Origin: Pseudomonadota bacterium
Lineage (GTDB): Bacteria > Pseudomonadota > Alphaproteobacteria > Rhizobiales > Rhizobiaceae
NCBI GenBank assembly: GCA_023451915.1
Contig: JAEXXS010000523.1
Coordinates: 1-5,242 of the forward strand
DNA: 5,242 nucleotides
Direction: 5' to 3'
In this document: positions 1-5,158 of the stretch, piece after piece
How the letters are laid out: each line of letters starts with the position of its first letter
How positions within the stretch are numbered: the first letter of the stretch is position 1
Translations under genes and position numbers: made by a program
The notes under the pieces: generated by a model
The model's input: the letters and a program-made list of their open reading frames with translations, nothing else
Databases searched by the model: none
Told to the model about the DNA's origin: nothing

Positions 1-18
1 AGACTTCTTGGCAGTCAT
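1..18 (-). CDS. Start of a divergently transcribed gene, product unknown (partial)
   Basis: On the minus strand an ATG at 18-16 opens a frame reading M-T-A-K-K-S up to the window edge. It is the only visible candidate for a gene served by the leftward promoter and operator in the adjacent control region. The ribosome-binding site is poor: only an A/G-rich CAGAAAG lies a few bases upstream, so the true start could differ; an in-frame GTG lies at 36-34. Six codons do not allow a function to be named. Genes divergent from an AcrR-like TetR regulator are often efflux-pump components or enzymes under its control, but that is context only. Confidence 0.4.
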
Positions 19-46
19 AGGAGAAACTTTCTGCACATCCAGTGGA

Positions 47-64
47 TTGAACCGCTCGGTTCGA
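47..64. promoter_or_regulatory. Palindromic operator 1, probable TetR-repressor site
   Basis: The sequence TTGAACCGCTCGGTTCGA is an 18-bp inverted repeat with half-site GAACCG, symmetric except for one pair. It matches operator 2 at 16 of 18 positions. It lies between the leftward -10 candidate and the start of the divergent gene, where a bound dimer would block leftward transcription. Assignment to the adjacent TetR protein is inference from position and symmetry. Confidence 0.75.
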
Positions 65-66
65 TG

Positions 67-95
67 TTGACATAATCCAATAAGATGCGCATATC
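67..95 (+). promoter_or_regulatory. Candidate rightward promoter for the tetR-family gene
   Basis: A perfect -35 hexamer TTGACA (67-72) is followed after 17 bp by a weak -10 candidate CATATC (90-95). Transcription would start near 102-104, at the left edge of operator 2, about 40 bases before the ATG at 145. The -35 is convincing; the -10 matches the consensus at only three positions. The location implies autorepression by the encoded regulator. Confidence 0.5.
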
Positions 96-97
96 AA
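69..97 (-). promoter_or_regulatory. Candidate leftward promoter for the divergent gene
   Basis: On the minus strand, TTGATA (97-92) serves as a -35 candidate and TATGTC (74-69) as a -10 candidate with a 17-bp spacer. These hexamers lie almost exactly on the -10 and -35 of the rightward promoter, so the two promoters face each other and overlap fully. Operator 1 lies just downstream of this -10. The hexamers are only moderately good and the assignment rests mainly on the symmetry of the region. Confidence 0.35.
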
Positions 98-103
98 GCG
101 ATA

Positions 104-121
104 TCGAACCGCTTGGTTCGA
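104..121. promoter_or_regulatory. Palindromic operator 2, probable TetR-repressor site
   Basis: The sequence TCGAACCGCTTGGTTCGA is an 18-bp inverted repeat; the outer seven bases of each arm pair perfectly. Its centre is 57 bp from that of operator 1. It lies between the rightward -10 candidate and the ribosome-binding site of the TetR-family gene, the usual place for autorepression. Confidence 0.75.
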
Positions 122-144
122 AAAATATGTAAGAGTTGTGTGAT

Positions 145-951
145 ATGAAGCCCGAACGGCATACCGAAGGAAGCCCCGATACGCTCACCACGCCTGATCT
201 CGATCGGCATGATGCGGGTGACGTTGCGGCCAGTTTCGCCGGGATGGGCTCAAAATCCGAAAAGCTGGCAAAGTCTGAAAAGTTGAAGGCCAGTGCATTT
301 GCATGTCCGCCCGAAACCGAATGCGGACGCACCCGGCTTGGCGCCGGTCAGGACCCTGCAAAGCGCAGCCAGATATTGGAAGGCGCGCAAAGCGTGTTCC
401 TGCGCATGGGCTTCGATGCCGCCAGCATGAACGACATCACGCGTGAGGCGGGCGTGTCGAAGGGCACGATCTACGTCTATTTCAACAGCAAGGAAGACCT
501 GTTCGTCGCGCTGTGCGAGCATTACCGGCACACCATGTTCAGCACCCTGATCGGCAAGTTGGACAATGGGTTTTCCAATCGTGAGGAACTGACGGAGTTC
601 GGTATTGCGCTGGTGACGTTGATCACGTCTTCGACCGCCATTCGCGCGCAGCGCATCGTTCTGGGTGTCAGCGAGCGCAAGCCGGAACTTTCGGCGCGGT
701 TCTATGATCGGGGGCCGAAGCGCAGTCTGGTCGCCATGGCCGAATATCTCAATAAGATGATCGAGAACGGCGTTCTGGAGCCGTTCGATGTCGATCGGGT
801 CGCCTATCAACTCTCCGATCTGTTTCTGGCGGGGCTCTATCGCCCGCGTTTGTTCGGGGTTATTCCCGATGAACCAACAGAAGAAGCTATCCGCAAGAAT
901 GTGGAAACAGCAGTCGATTTCTTCTTCAGAGCTTACGGCAAGAAAAGCTGA
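145..951 (+). CDS. TetR/AcrR-family transcriptional repressor with N-terminal extension
   Basis: This 268-residue protein is a probable cytoplasmic DNA-binding repressor controlling itself and the divergent gene. The TetR helix-turn-helix region spans about residues 72-120: an ILEGAQSVF helix, then the signature DITREAGVSKGTIYVYFNSKEDLF (split here across its helices at about 97-120). The rest is a helical ligand/dimerisation domain, ending with the AcrR/AefR-like stretch around LSDLFLAGLYRPRLFG. Most TetR proteins are near 200 residues with the HTH close to the N-terminus. Here about 70 polar, low-complexity residues precede it, including a KSEKL-AKSEKL repeat (residues 38-47). The ATG at 145 is chosen because AAGAG (131-135) lies nine bases upstream; a TTG at 136 is also in frame. 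A later ATG at 244 would give 235 residues but has no clear ribosome-binding site. The ligand cannot be predicted. The family call is secure; the specific role is not. Confidence 0.93.
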   Translation: MKPERHTEGSPDTLTTPDLDRHDAGDVAASFAGMGSKSEKLAKSEKLKASAFACPPETECGRTRLGAGQDPAKRSQILEGAQSVFLRMGFDAASMNDITREAGVSKGTIYVYFNSKEDLFVALCEHYRHTMFSTLIGKLDNGFSNREELTEFGIALVTLITSSTAIRAQRIVLGVSERKPELSARFYDRGPKRSLVAMAEYLNKMIENGVLEPFDVDRVAYQLSDLFLAGLYRPRLFGVIPDEPTEEAIRKNVETAVDFFFRAYGKKS

Positions 952-961
952 CATCACGTAT

Positions 962-987
962 TTGTTCCAATAGGGAACAAGCTTTTT
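962..987 (+). terminator. Rho-independent terminator of the tetR-family gene
   Basis: A perfect 7-bp stem (TTGTTCC 962-968 and GGAACAA 974-980) with loop AATAG is followed two bases later by five Ts (983-987). It begins 10 bases after the tetR stop codon. This separates the TetR unit from the downstream vjbR-like gene, which must have its own promoter. Confidence 0.85.
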
Positions 988-1187
988 GAAACTGTGCCTT
1001 ATTTTCACTTCGTTCTTGTGTGTAAAAACTTGCGGCACAATAATTGCGAGTTGCCATGAGGCGTATTTTTTTTGTCACTTATAAACAATTAAGCAGTTTG
1101 TCGGGCGCGATTCGAAACATAGTCGCCAGCAGGACACAAGGCGACAGAACGAAAGCTTAAGCGGCTTGATTCTTAAGGATATTTCGC
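988..1187 (+). promoter_or_regulatory. Long upstream control region of the vjbR-like gene
   Basis: This 200-bp spacer contains no plausible gene. It is notably AT-rich in its middle, with an unbroken run of eight Ts (1066-1073) followed by TTATAA (1079-1084), a possible -10 without a well-spaced -35. Further down, GTCGCC (1122-1127) and GGCGAC (1140-1145) form an inverted repeat that could fold in the leader RNA. In Brucella, vjbR expression is known to depend on BvrR/BvrS and MucR; MucR favours AT-rich DNA with T runs, so this tract is a reasonable candidate target. I could not identify a definite promoter or a LuxR-type box. Confidence 0.45.
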
Positions 1188-1190
1188 ATG
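1156..1190 (+). promoter_or_regulatory. Ribosome-binding site of the vjbR-like gene, possibly masked by a hairpin
   Basis: AAGGA (1175-1179) lies eight bases before the ATG at 1188 and fixes this start. The hexamer CTTAAG occurs at 1156-1161 and again at 1172-1177, ten bases apart. Because it is self-complementary, the two copies can form a 6-bp stem that includes the first part of the Shine-Dalgarno sequence. The stem is A/U-rich and weak, so a regulatory role is only a suggestion. Confidence 0.5.
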
Positions 1191-1970
1191 ACTCTTGACC
1201 TGATTCATTTTCCAAATTTCAAGAAGACGTTTTTTGGTGCAGCATTTCAAAGCGATACGCTCGCACTTCTAACCCGCATCCGTGATGAGATCGGCTGCCG
1301 GCACATCATGCACGCCTATCGGGGCCGCATGAACGAGTGCGCCAAGCTTAATTCCAACGATCTGACGCTGGTGATGACCGTCCCGACCGCCTGGTCGGCG
1401 CGCTATTCGACGAAGAACTACTTCGCCATCGATCCGATCTTCCAGGAAGATGCGCCCTATTTCTCCAACGACGGCAGCGGCATCGTGCACGATTTGCAGG
1501 AAGACGCCAATATTTGTCCGTCCGTTGCGGAACTGTTGCAGGACGCTGAAAAGCACGGGCTCGGCAATATTTTCATCGCCGTTTCCGCGCGCAATCCAAA
1601 AGGCGCGTCCGGCTGCACGCTGTTCTCGTTCGAGATCGACAAGGATGAGGATCGTGAAGAGTTCGTCGCGAAGCTGCGTCCGCGTCTGTTGAGCGTATCG
1701 GGCGTTATTCACAACAGTTTGTGCGGCCACAAGGACGCCAGTTCGGTGGCAAGCCTGCTCACCCCGCGTGAGGTGGATTGCCTGCGTTGGGCAGCCAATG
1801 GCAAGACCGACGGCGAGATTGCCGATATTCTCAGCATCGCCCGCTGGACGGTGGTGACCTATCTGCAAAACGCGAAAATCAAGCTGAATTGCTCCAACCG
1901 CACTTCGGCTGTGGCAACGGCTCTGTCCCTTGGCATTATTGAAATGCCGGGTACTGAGCATCTGATGTAA
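1188..1970 (+). CDS. vjbR: LuxR-family quorum-sensing regulator, VjbR homologue
   Basis: This 260-residue protein has the two-domain layout of acyl-homoserine-lactone regulators and closely resembles Brucella VjbR (about 259 residues). The N-terminal autoinducer domain (about 15-165) shows conserved W69, Y73, D82 and P83 in the block [16 protein letters not shown]82 is the residue known to matter for signal response in Brucella VjbR. The GerE/LuxR DNA-binding domain (about 188-252) begins [20 protein letters not shown] and carries the family-typical E195, L199 and G205. The recognition helix region reads [19 protein letters not shown], matching VjbR rather than the usual ERTVKFH form. In Brucella, VjbR responds to C12-homoserine lactone and controls the virB secretion genes and flagellar genes. 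No luxI-type synthase gene lies in this window, so this is a LuxR solo here. It is convergent with the flagellar cluster, and the frame is intact. Confidence 0.93.
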   Translation: MTLDLIHFPNFKKTFFGAAFQSDTLALLTRIRDEIGCRHIMHAYRGRMNECAKLNSNDLTLVMTVPTAWSARYSTKNYFAIDPIFQEDAPYFSNDGSGIVHDLQEDANICPSVAELLQDAEKHGLGNIFIAVSARNPKGASGCTLFSFEIDKDEDREEFVAKLRPRLLSVSGVIHNSLCGHKDASSVASLLTPREVDCLRWAANGKTDGEIADILSIARWTVVTYLQNAKIKLNCSNRTSAVATALSLGIIEMPGTEHLM

Positions 1971-1976
1971 TCAGCA

Positions 1977-2004
1977 ATGGCCGGCTCGGTGACGGGGCGG
2001 CCAT
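1977..2004 (+). other. Hairpin just after the vjbR-like stop codon
   Basis: ATGGCCG (1977-1983) and CGGCCAT (1998-2004) form a perfect 7-bp GC-rich stem with a 14-base loop, beginning six bases after the stop codon. No T-run follows, so it is not a classical terminator alone. It could protect the 3' end of the mRNA or act with the next hairpin. Confidence 0.5.
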
Positions 2005-2006
2005 AA

Positions 2007-2054
2007 TGCGACCGGACAGACCGGAAGCGCAGACTGTTTTGATTTATTTTATTG
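2007..2054 (+). terminator. Possible terminator of the vjbR-like gene
   Basis: An imperfect stem pairs TGCG (2007-2010) with CGCA (2028-2031) and CCGG (2012-2015) with CCGG (2021-2024) around an ACAGA loop. A T-rich stretch follows (TTTTGATTTATTTTATT, 2037-2053). The stem is interrupted and the T-tract starts five bases late, so this is a moderate candidate for ending rightward transcription. Confidence 0.4.
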
Positions 2055-2059
2055 ATTAC

Positions 2060-2095
2060 ATTTTCGAATGCGGGGCGTGCTGCCCCGCTGAAAAT
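2060..2095. repeat. Extended inverted repeat in the convergent spacer
   Basis: The inner arms GCGGGGC (2070-2076) and GCCCCGC (2082-2088) form a perfect 7-bp stem over a GTGCT loop. Outer arms ATTTTC (2060-2065) and GAAAAT (2090-2095) add six pairs, with a small asymmetric internal loop between. It lies midway between converging genes and could slow RNA polymerase or stabilise RNA ends in both directions. Neither strand has a clean T-run directly after the GC stem. Confidence 0.5.
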
Positions 2096-2122
2096 ACACT
2101 AGCCGCTTAAACTGCTTGATGG

Positions 2123-2150
2123 CACCGGATGCGTTTGCTCGCGTCCGGTG
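2123..2150 (-). terminator. Hairpin ending the flagellar transcription unit
   Basis: CACCGGATGCG (2123-2133) and CGCGTCCGGTG (2140-2150) form an 11-bp stem with one T-G pair and loop TTTGCT. It starts eight bases beyond the stop codon of the last minus-strand gene, so it is well placed as that operon's 3' end. Read leftward, no strong U-tract follows, so it may be a weak terminator or a 3'-end protecting structure. Confidence 0.55.
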
Positions 2151-2158
2151 TCTCACTA

Positions 2159-2587
2159 TCAGGCCCGCTTCTTCAGGGGCAGTCTGGCTTCACGGAAAGT
2201 GTTTCGCAGGCGCGCCGTATTCTTCGCCGGGTCCTGATCGGCTTCCTCGAAGGTGATGTGGTTCAGCTCCACACCCGCCGTCTTGTCGCTGAGGATCAGA
2301 CGGAAATAGGCGTAAACACCTTGATTGCGGAATTCCATATCCAGCACCACCGAAGGCGGCGATTGCCAGTCGCAGCGATAGTCGCCGCCATGGCCGAGCT
2401 CCAGCGTGCCGGGGAAGAAATAAAGCTCGGTCGCGGAGCTCACGACATCAGCAATATTGGCAAAAAGCTCGCAGCGGATGAAGGCGATATAGTCGGCCGG
2501 ATCGACGAGACGAAGTTCCGCCACCACCTCATGCAGGTTCTCGGCGATGATCGCTTCGCGCTCGTTGGAAAATTGCAGGCTCTTCAT
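2159..2587 (-). CDS. Protein of unknown function at the end of the flagellar operon
   Basis: This 142-residue protein is not one I can assign to a named family. It lies 69 bp downstream of flhB on the same strand with no hairpin terminator between, so it is probably co-transcribed with the flagellar genes. It has no signal peptide or membrane segment and looks like a soluble mixed alpha/beta protein. The first 40 residues are acidic and probably helical (AIIAENLHEVVAELRLVD); the middle contains TELYFFPGTLELGHGGDY and a hydrophobic strand region VVLDMEFRNQGVYAYFRLIL; the C-terminus is basic (ends LPLKKRA). A weak GGTGA precedes the ATG by a few bases. The opposite strand also has an open frame (2129-2608), but the minus-strand product has ordinary protein composition and fits the operon. 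A cytoplasmic role linked to flagellar assembly or its control is possible but unproven. Confidence 0.78.
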   Translation of the reverse strand: MKSLQFSNEREAIIAENLHEVVAELRLVDPADYIAFIRCELFANIADVVSSATELYFFPGTLELGHGGDYRCDWQSPPSVVLDMEFRNQGVYAYFRLILSDKTAGVELNHITFEEADQDPAKNTARLRNTFREARLPLKKRA

Positions 2588-2656
2588 CGCGTCACCATCG
2601 ATCGTTGAGAACAGGTCAATAATATTTGGGAATATAATGAAATCATAGTACTACCA
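2588..2656 (-). other. AT-rich spacer between flhB and the unknown gene
   Basis: This 69-bp gap is far more AT-rich than the flanking genes and contains a small inverted repeat ATATT-TGGG-AATAT. On the minus strand TATTAT could act as a -10, but no acceptable -35 lies 16-18 bp upstream. It may hold a weak internal promoter or just be a non-coding linker. Confidence 0.3.
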
Positions 2657-3727
2657 TTAGTGTAATGTATGCCGCGTATTGATGATGCGGATGAGTTCGG
2701 CAACGGCTTTATAGAATTCCGGGGCGATCATCTGGTCGACGTTCACCTGTTTATAAAGCGCGCGTGCGAGAGGCACGTCCTCGAAGACTGGTATCGAGTG
2801 CTGGGCGGCCACTTCTCTTATCTTGAGCGCGATCAGATCCTGCCCCTTTGCAACGACGACCGGTGCGGCGTCTTCATTCGGCTTGTAGCGCAGTGCTACG
2901 GAGAAATGCGTCGGATTTGCGACAATCAGCGTGGCGGTCGGCACGGCGCTGATCATGCGCCGCCGTGCGCGATCACGTCCGAGTGAGCGCAGGCGCGACT
3001 TGACCAGCGGGTCGCCTTCCGACTGCTTCAGCTCGTCCTTGACCTCCTGCCGCGTCATGCGCAGTTCCTGTCGCCAGTGAATGCGCGACCAGGCAAGGTC
3101 GAAGGCTGCAATCGCGGTAATCGCCAGCACATTGGCGACGAGAAGGCGTACCATATTCTCGCGCAGAAATTCCGGCAGGGCGCTCGGTTCCGTCGCAACC
3201 GCATCCGTGAACAGGCTGTTGCCCTGAAAGAACACGATGAAAACGATGAGGCTGGCGGCGAGAAACTTCGCCACCGATTTCAGGAATTCCACCTGACCGC
3301 TGCGCCCGAAAATGCGCTGCCACCCCTTGAGCGGCGAAATGCGCGACGCCTGTGGGCGAATGCGCTCGCCGACGATGCGCGGCGCGTTCTGGAAGGCGGA
3401 GGACGCGACGCCCGCCAGCGGAATGATGATGAAGACCGGGACAAGCGCTGCGCCGACCGCTAGCGCCAGCACGCTGAACAGGCGGCTTGCATCTTCGGCG
3501 CTGTTGAGCACCCAGTCCTCGGGACGGTCGATCAGTTCGCGCAGGAACATGGCGAGCTTTGTCGTGGCGGGTGCGGCGACAAACACGGCGATGATCAGAA
3601 ACGAGGCGACGCCAGCAAGGATCGGCGTTTCGCGGGAGAAGGGCATATTGCCCTTGTCCAGGGCGTCGCGGATCTTCTGCTCGGTCGCTTCTTCTGTTTT
3701 GCTTTCCTTATCGGTATCGTCCGCCAT
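2657..3727 (-). CDS. flhB: Flagellar export-gate protein FlhB
   Basis: FlhB is an inner-membrane part of the flagellar type III export gate; it switches export from rod/hook to filament substrates. This 356-residue protein matches the family in length and layout. The charged N-terminus has the family pattern KTEEATEQKIRDALDKGNMP (about 10-29). Four hydrophobic segments follow at about 33-53, 83-108, 150-170 and 190-212. A charged cytoplasmic linker (MTRQEVKDELKQSEGDP) leads to the autocleavage motif NPTH at 271-274, where the protein normally cuts itself between N and P. The C-terminal domain continues with VALRY, APVVVAKGQDLIALKIREVA and PLARALY, all typical. The ATG lies 15 bp after the fliG stop codon, consistent with coupled expression. 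The frame is intact and the catalytic motif complete, so the protein should be functional. It could be confused with a virulence-type SctU homologue, but its neighbours make it flagellar. Confidence 0.97.
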   Translation of the reverse strand: MADDTDKESKTEEATEQKIRDALDKGNMPFSRETPILAGVASFLIIAVFVAAPATTKLAMFLRELIDRPEDWVLNSAEDASRLFSVLALAVGAALVPVFIIIPLAGVASSAFQNAPRIVGERIRPQASRISPLKGWQRIFGRSGQVEFLKSVAKFLAASLIVFIVFFQGNSLFTDAVATEPSALPEFLRENMVRLLVANVLAITAIAAFDLAWSRIHWRQELRMTRQEVKDELKQSEGDPLVKSRLRSLGRDRARRRMISAVPTATLIVANPTHFSVALRYKPNEDAAPVVVAKGQDLIALKIREVAAQHSIPVFEDVPLARALYKQVNVDQMIAPEFYKAVAELIRIINTRHTLH

Positions 3728-3742
3728 GCGTCACACGCGCGC

Positions 3743-4789
3743 TCACGCAGAGGCTTCGTTGGCGTCGAGGGTGATGATGCCGCGCTCGGAAAGATCGATG
3801 GCGATGCGCGAAATCGTGCGGCGTGCGTCTGTGATATTCTGGGCGGTGATATTGCCCTGCTCGGCGCCAAGTTCCGTTTCCACCATGCGGCGGCCACGGG
3901 TGGAAAGCGAGGACAGGACCAGTTCCTGAAGTCTGGCGTCTGCGCCACGCAGCGCGGTTGCGATCTGTTCGGTCTGCACTTCATCGAAGAGCAGCAGGCG
4001 CGCGCGCTGCGACAGGCGCTCGATATCTTCGAAGGTGAAGAGCTTGGCCTTGATGCGGTTGAGGTCGTCGCGGTTGAGATCCTCAAGGCTTGCCATCAGT
4101 TCTTCCATCTCGTTCTTGTCGAGCTGGTTGAAGATATTGGCAATCTGGCCGTGATGGGCTTTGACCGGGCCGGAATCGCTCCGGCCCAGAAGATCGCGGC
4201 GCAGCACATCTTCCAGCAGTTCGGCTGCGGCGGGCGCGACATTGCCGATATGCAGCGAGCGCTGCACGACGGCATTGCGCAGCTGCGGCGGCAGGGCAAC
4301 GAACAGGCGCGCGGCGAGGTCTGACGGCAGTTTGGAGACGATATAGGCGATGATCTGCGGATGCTGATCGGCCAGATAGGCTTGCAGGCTGTCGACCGGC
4401 AGACGGCCGAGCTGCACCCAGACCGATTCCTGCACCAGCTGCGGCTGCACGCGTTCCTCGAACACGGCATCCACTTCTTCCTGCGGCAGCGTATCGCGCA
4501 GCAGCCCTTCGAAGCGCTGGGCGGCTTCCGAAACCGGCGCGCCTTCGGCGAACGAATCCTCGAATTCCTTCACCAGCTGTTCGAAATCGAGCGGCGAGAT
4601 CGGGTCCAGCGTGCGGGCATGACCGGCAAGCTTGCGCAGGTCCTCCGCGCTGAAATGCTTGAGAAGGCGCGACGCAGCCGGACGGCCGATAGCTACGAGA
4701 ATGGCTGCCGCCTTTTGCGCGCCGCTCAGCGTATCGATGATGCCGCTGGCGCTTTCTTCAGCGAGAGTTTGCTGCTCTTTTTCGGTCAT
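3743..4789 (-). CDS. fliG: Flagellar motor switch protein FliG
   Basis: FliG sits on the MS ring on the cytoplasmic side, contacts the stator and transmits torque, and with FliM and FliN sets rotation direction. The 348-residue length fits the family (about 330-350). The N-terminal domain, which binds FliF, includes LSGAQKAAAILVAIGRPAAS (21-40). The middle domain carries the FliM-binding EHPQ-type motif as DQHPQ (141-145) within HPQIIAYIVSKLP. The C-terminal torque domain begins near 215 with IANIFNQLD and includes KLFTFEDIERL (249-259), followed by a charged helix LSTRGRRMVETELG (295-308), as expected at the stator interface. It starts 21 bp after the fliN stop, with GGA about seven bases before the ATG. 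The frame is intact. Confidence 0.96.
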   Translation of the reverse strand: MTEKEQQTLAEESASGIIDTLSGAQKAAAILVAIGRPAASRLLKHFSAEDLRKLAGHARTLDPISPLDFEQLVKEFEDSFAEGAPVSEAAQRFEGLLRDTLPQEEVDAVFEERVQPQLVQESVWVQLGRLPVDSLQAYLADQHPQIIAYIVSKLPSDLAARLFVALPPQLRNAVVQRSLHIGNVAPAAAELLEDVLRRDLLGRSDSGPVKAHHGQIANIFNQLDKNEMEELMASLEDLNRDDLNRIKAKLFTFEDIERLSQRARLLLFDEVQTEQIATALRGADARLQELVLSSLSTRGRRMVETELGAEQGNITAQNITDARRTISRIAIDLSERGIITLDANEASA

Positions 4790-4810
4790 GGAGATGTCCG
4801 GGCCGTTCCG

Positions 4811-5158
4811 TTACTTGCCGATGATTTCGGTGAGGCTGACGCCGAAACGCGAAGAATCGTCCTCGAGTACGATGACTTCACCGCGCGCGATCACGCGACC
4901 ATTCACGACGATATCGACCGGATCGCCGATCTGCTTGTCGAGGGTGATCACCGCGCCGCGACCGAGCTTCATCAGATTGGCCACCGGCATGGTCGTGCCG
5001 CCGAGAACCACCTGCACATCCACGGGAATGCCCATGATGAGTTCGAGATTAGGCTTGGAAGCGCCTTTCTGCGCACTGCGCGGCTTTTCCTCGCGCAGTT
5101 CTTCGATGGCTTCGTCCAGTTCCTGCTGCATGTTCTTGTCCTTGTTGTCAGCGCTCAT
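4811..5158 (-). CDS. fliN: Flagellar motor switch protein FliN
   Basis: FliN forms the lower part of the C-ring and helps bind export substrates and CheY-type signals. This 115-residue protein has an acidic N-terminal helix (about 9-25, EELREE) and a variable linker, then a complete SpoA/FliN domain (about 38-113): [20 protein letters not shown], the family-typical LKLGRG-type block ([13 protein letters not shown], 63-75), [18 protein letters not shown] and the end FGVSLTEII. The start ATG overlaps the upstream stop codon as ATGA, supporting this start and translational coupling to fliM; GGGG lies about five bases upstream. An internal ATG at residue 10 is less likely. Confidence 0.96.
   Translation of the reverse strand: MSADNKDKNMQQELDEAIEELREEKPRSAQKGASKPNLELIMGIPVDVQVVLGGTTMPVANLMKLGRGAVITLDKQIGDPVDIVVNGRVIARGEVIVLEDDSSRFGVSLTEIIGK

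Noticed and set aside
962..980. TTGTTCC-N5-GGAACAA as an operator or LexA-like site
   Set aside because: The direct-repeat GTTC spacing of alphaproteobacterial LexA sites is absent, and the T-run plus position after the stop codon explain it as a terminator.
250..1038. Long minus-strand open frame of 262 residues opposite the TetR gene
   Set aside because: It is the mirror of a GC-rich coding frame, runs through the terminator, and its product is rich in Arg/His/Gln without any family motif.
1061..1073. Run of eight Ts as a second terminator
   Set aside because: Only a 3-4 bp stem (GCC-ATGA-GGC) precedes it, too weak for intrinsic termination.
1269..1961. Minus-strand open frame of 230 residues inside the vjbR-like gene
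   Set aside because: Fully antisense to a confidently identified LuxR protein; the composition is that of a shadow frame and there is no convincing start signal.
1157..2110. 10-bp inverted repeat TTAAGCGGCT / AGCCGCTTAA flanking the vjbR-like gene, suggestive of mobile-element ends
   Set aside because: Ten-base matches are expected by chance in a window of this size; there are no target-site duplications and no transposase.
2129..2608. Plus-strand open frame of 159 residues opposite the unknown gene
   Set aside because: It starts inside the terminator hairpin and would collide with the operon; the minus-strand product looks more like a normal protein and sits in the flagellar gene direction.
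3312..3929. Plus-strand open frame of 205 residues opposite flhB and fliG
   Set aside because: It spans the junction of two well-identified genes and is rich in Ser/Arg/Ala, as expected of a shadow frame.
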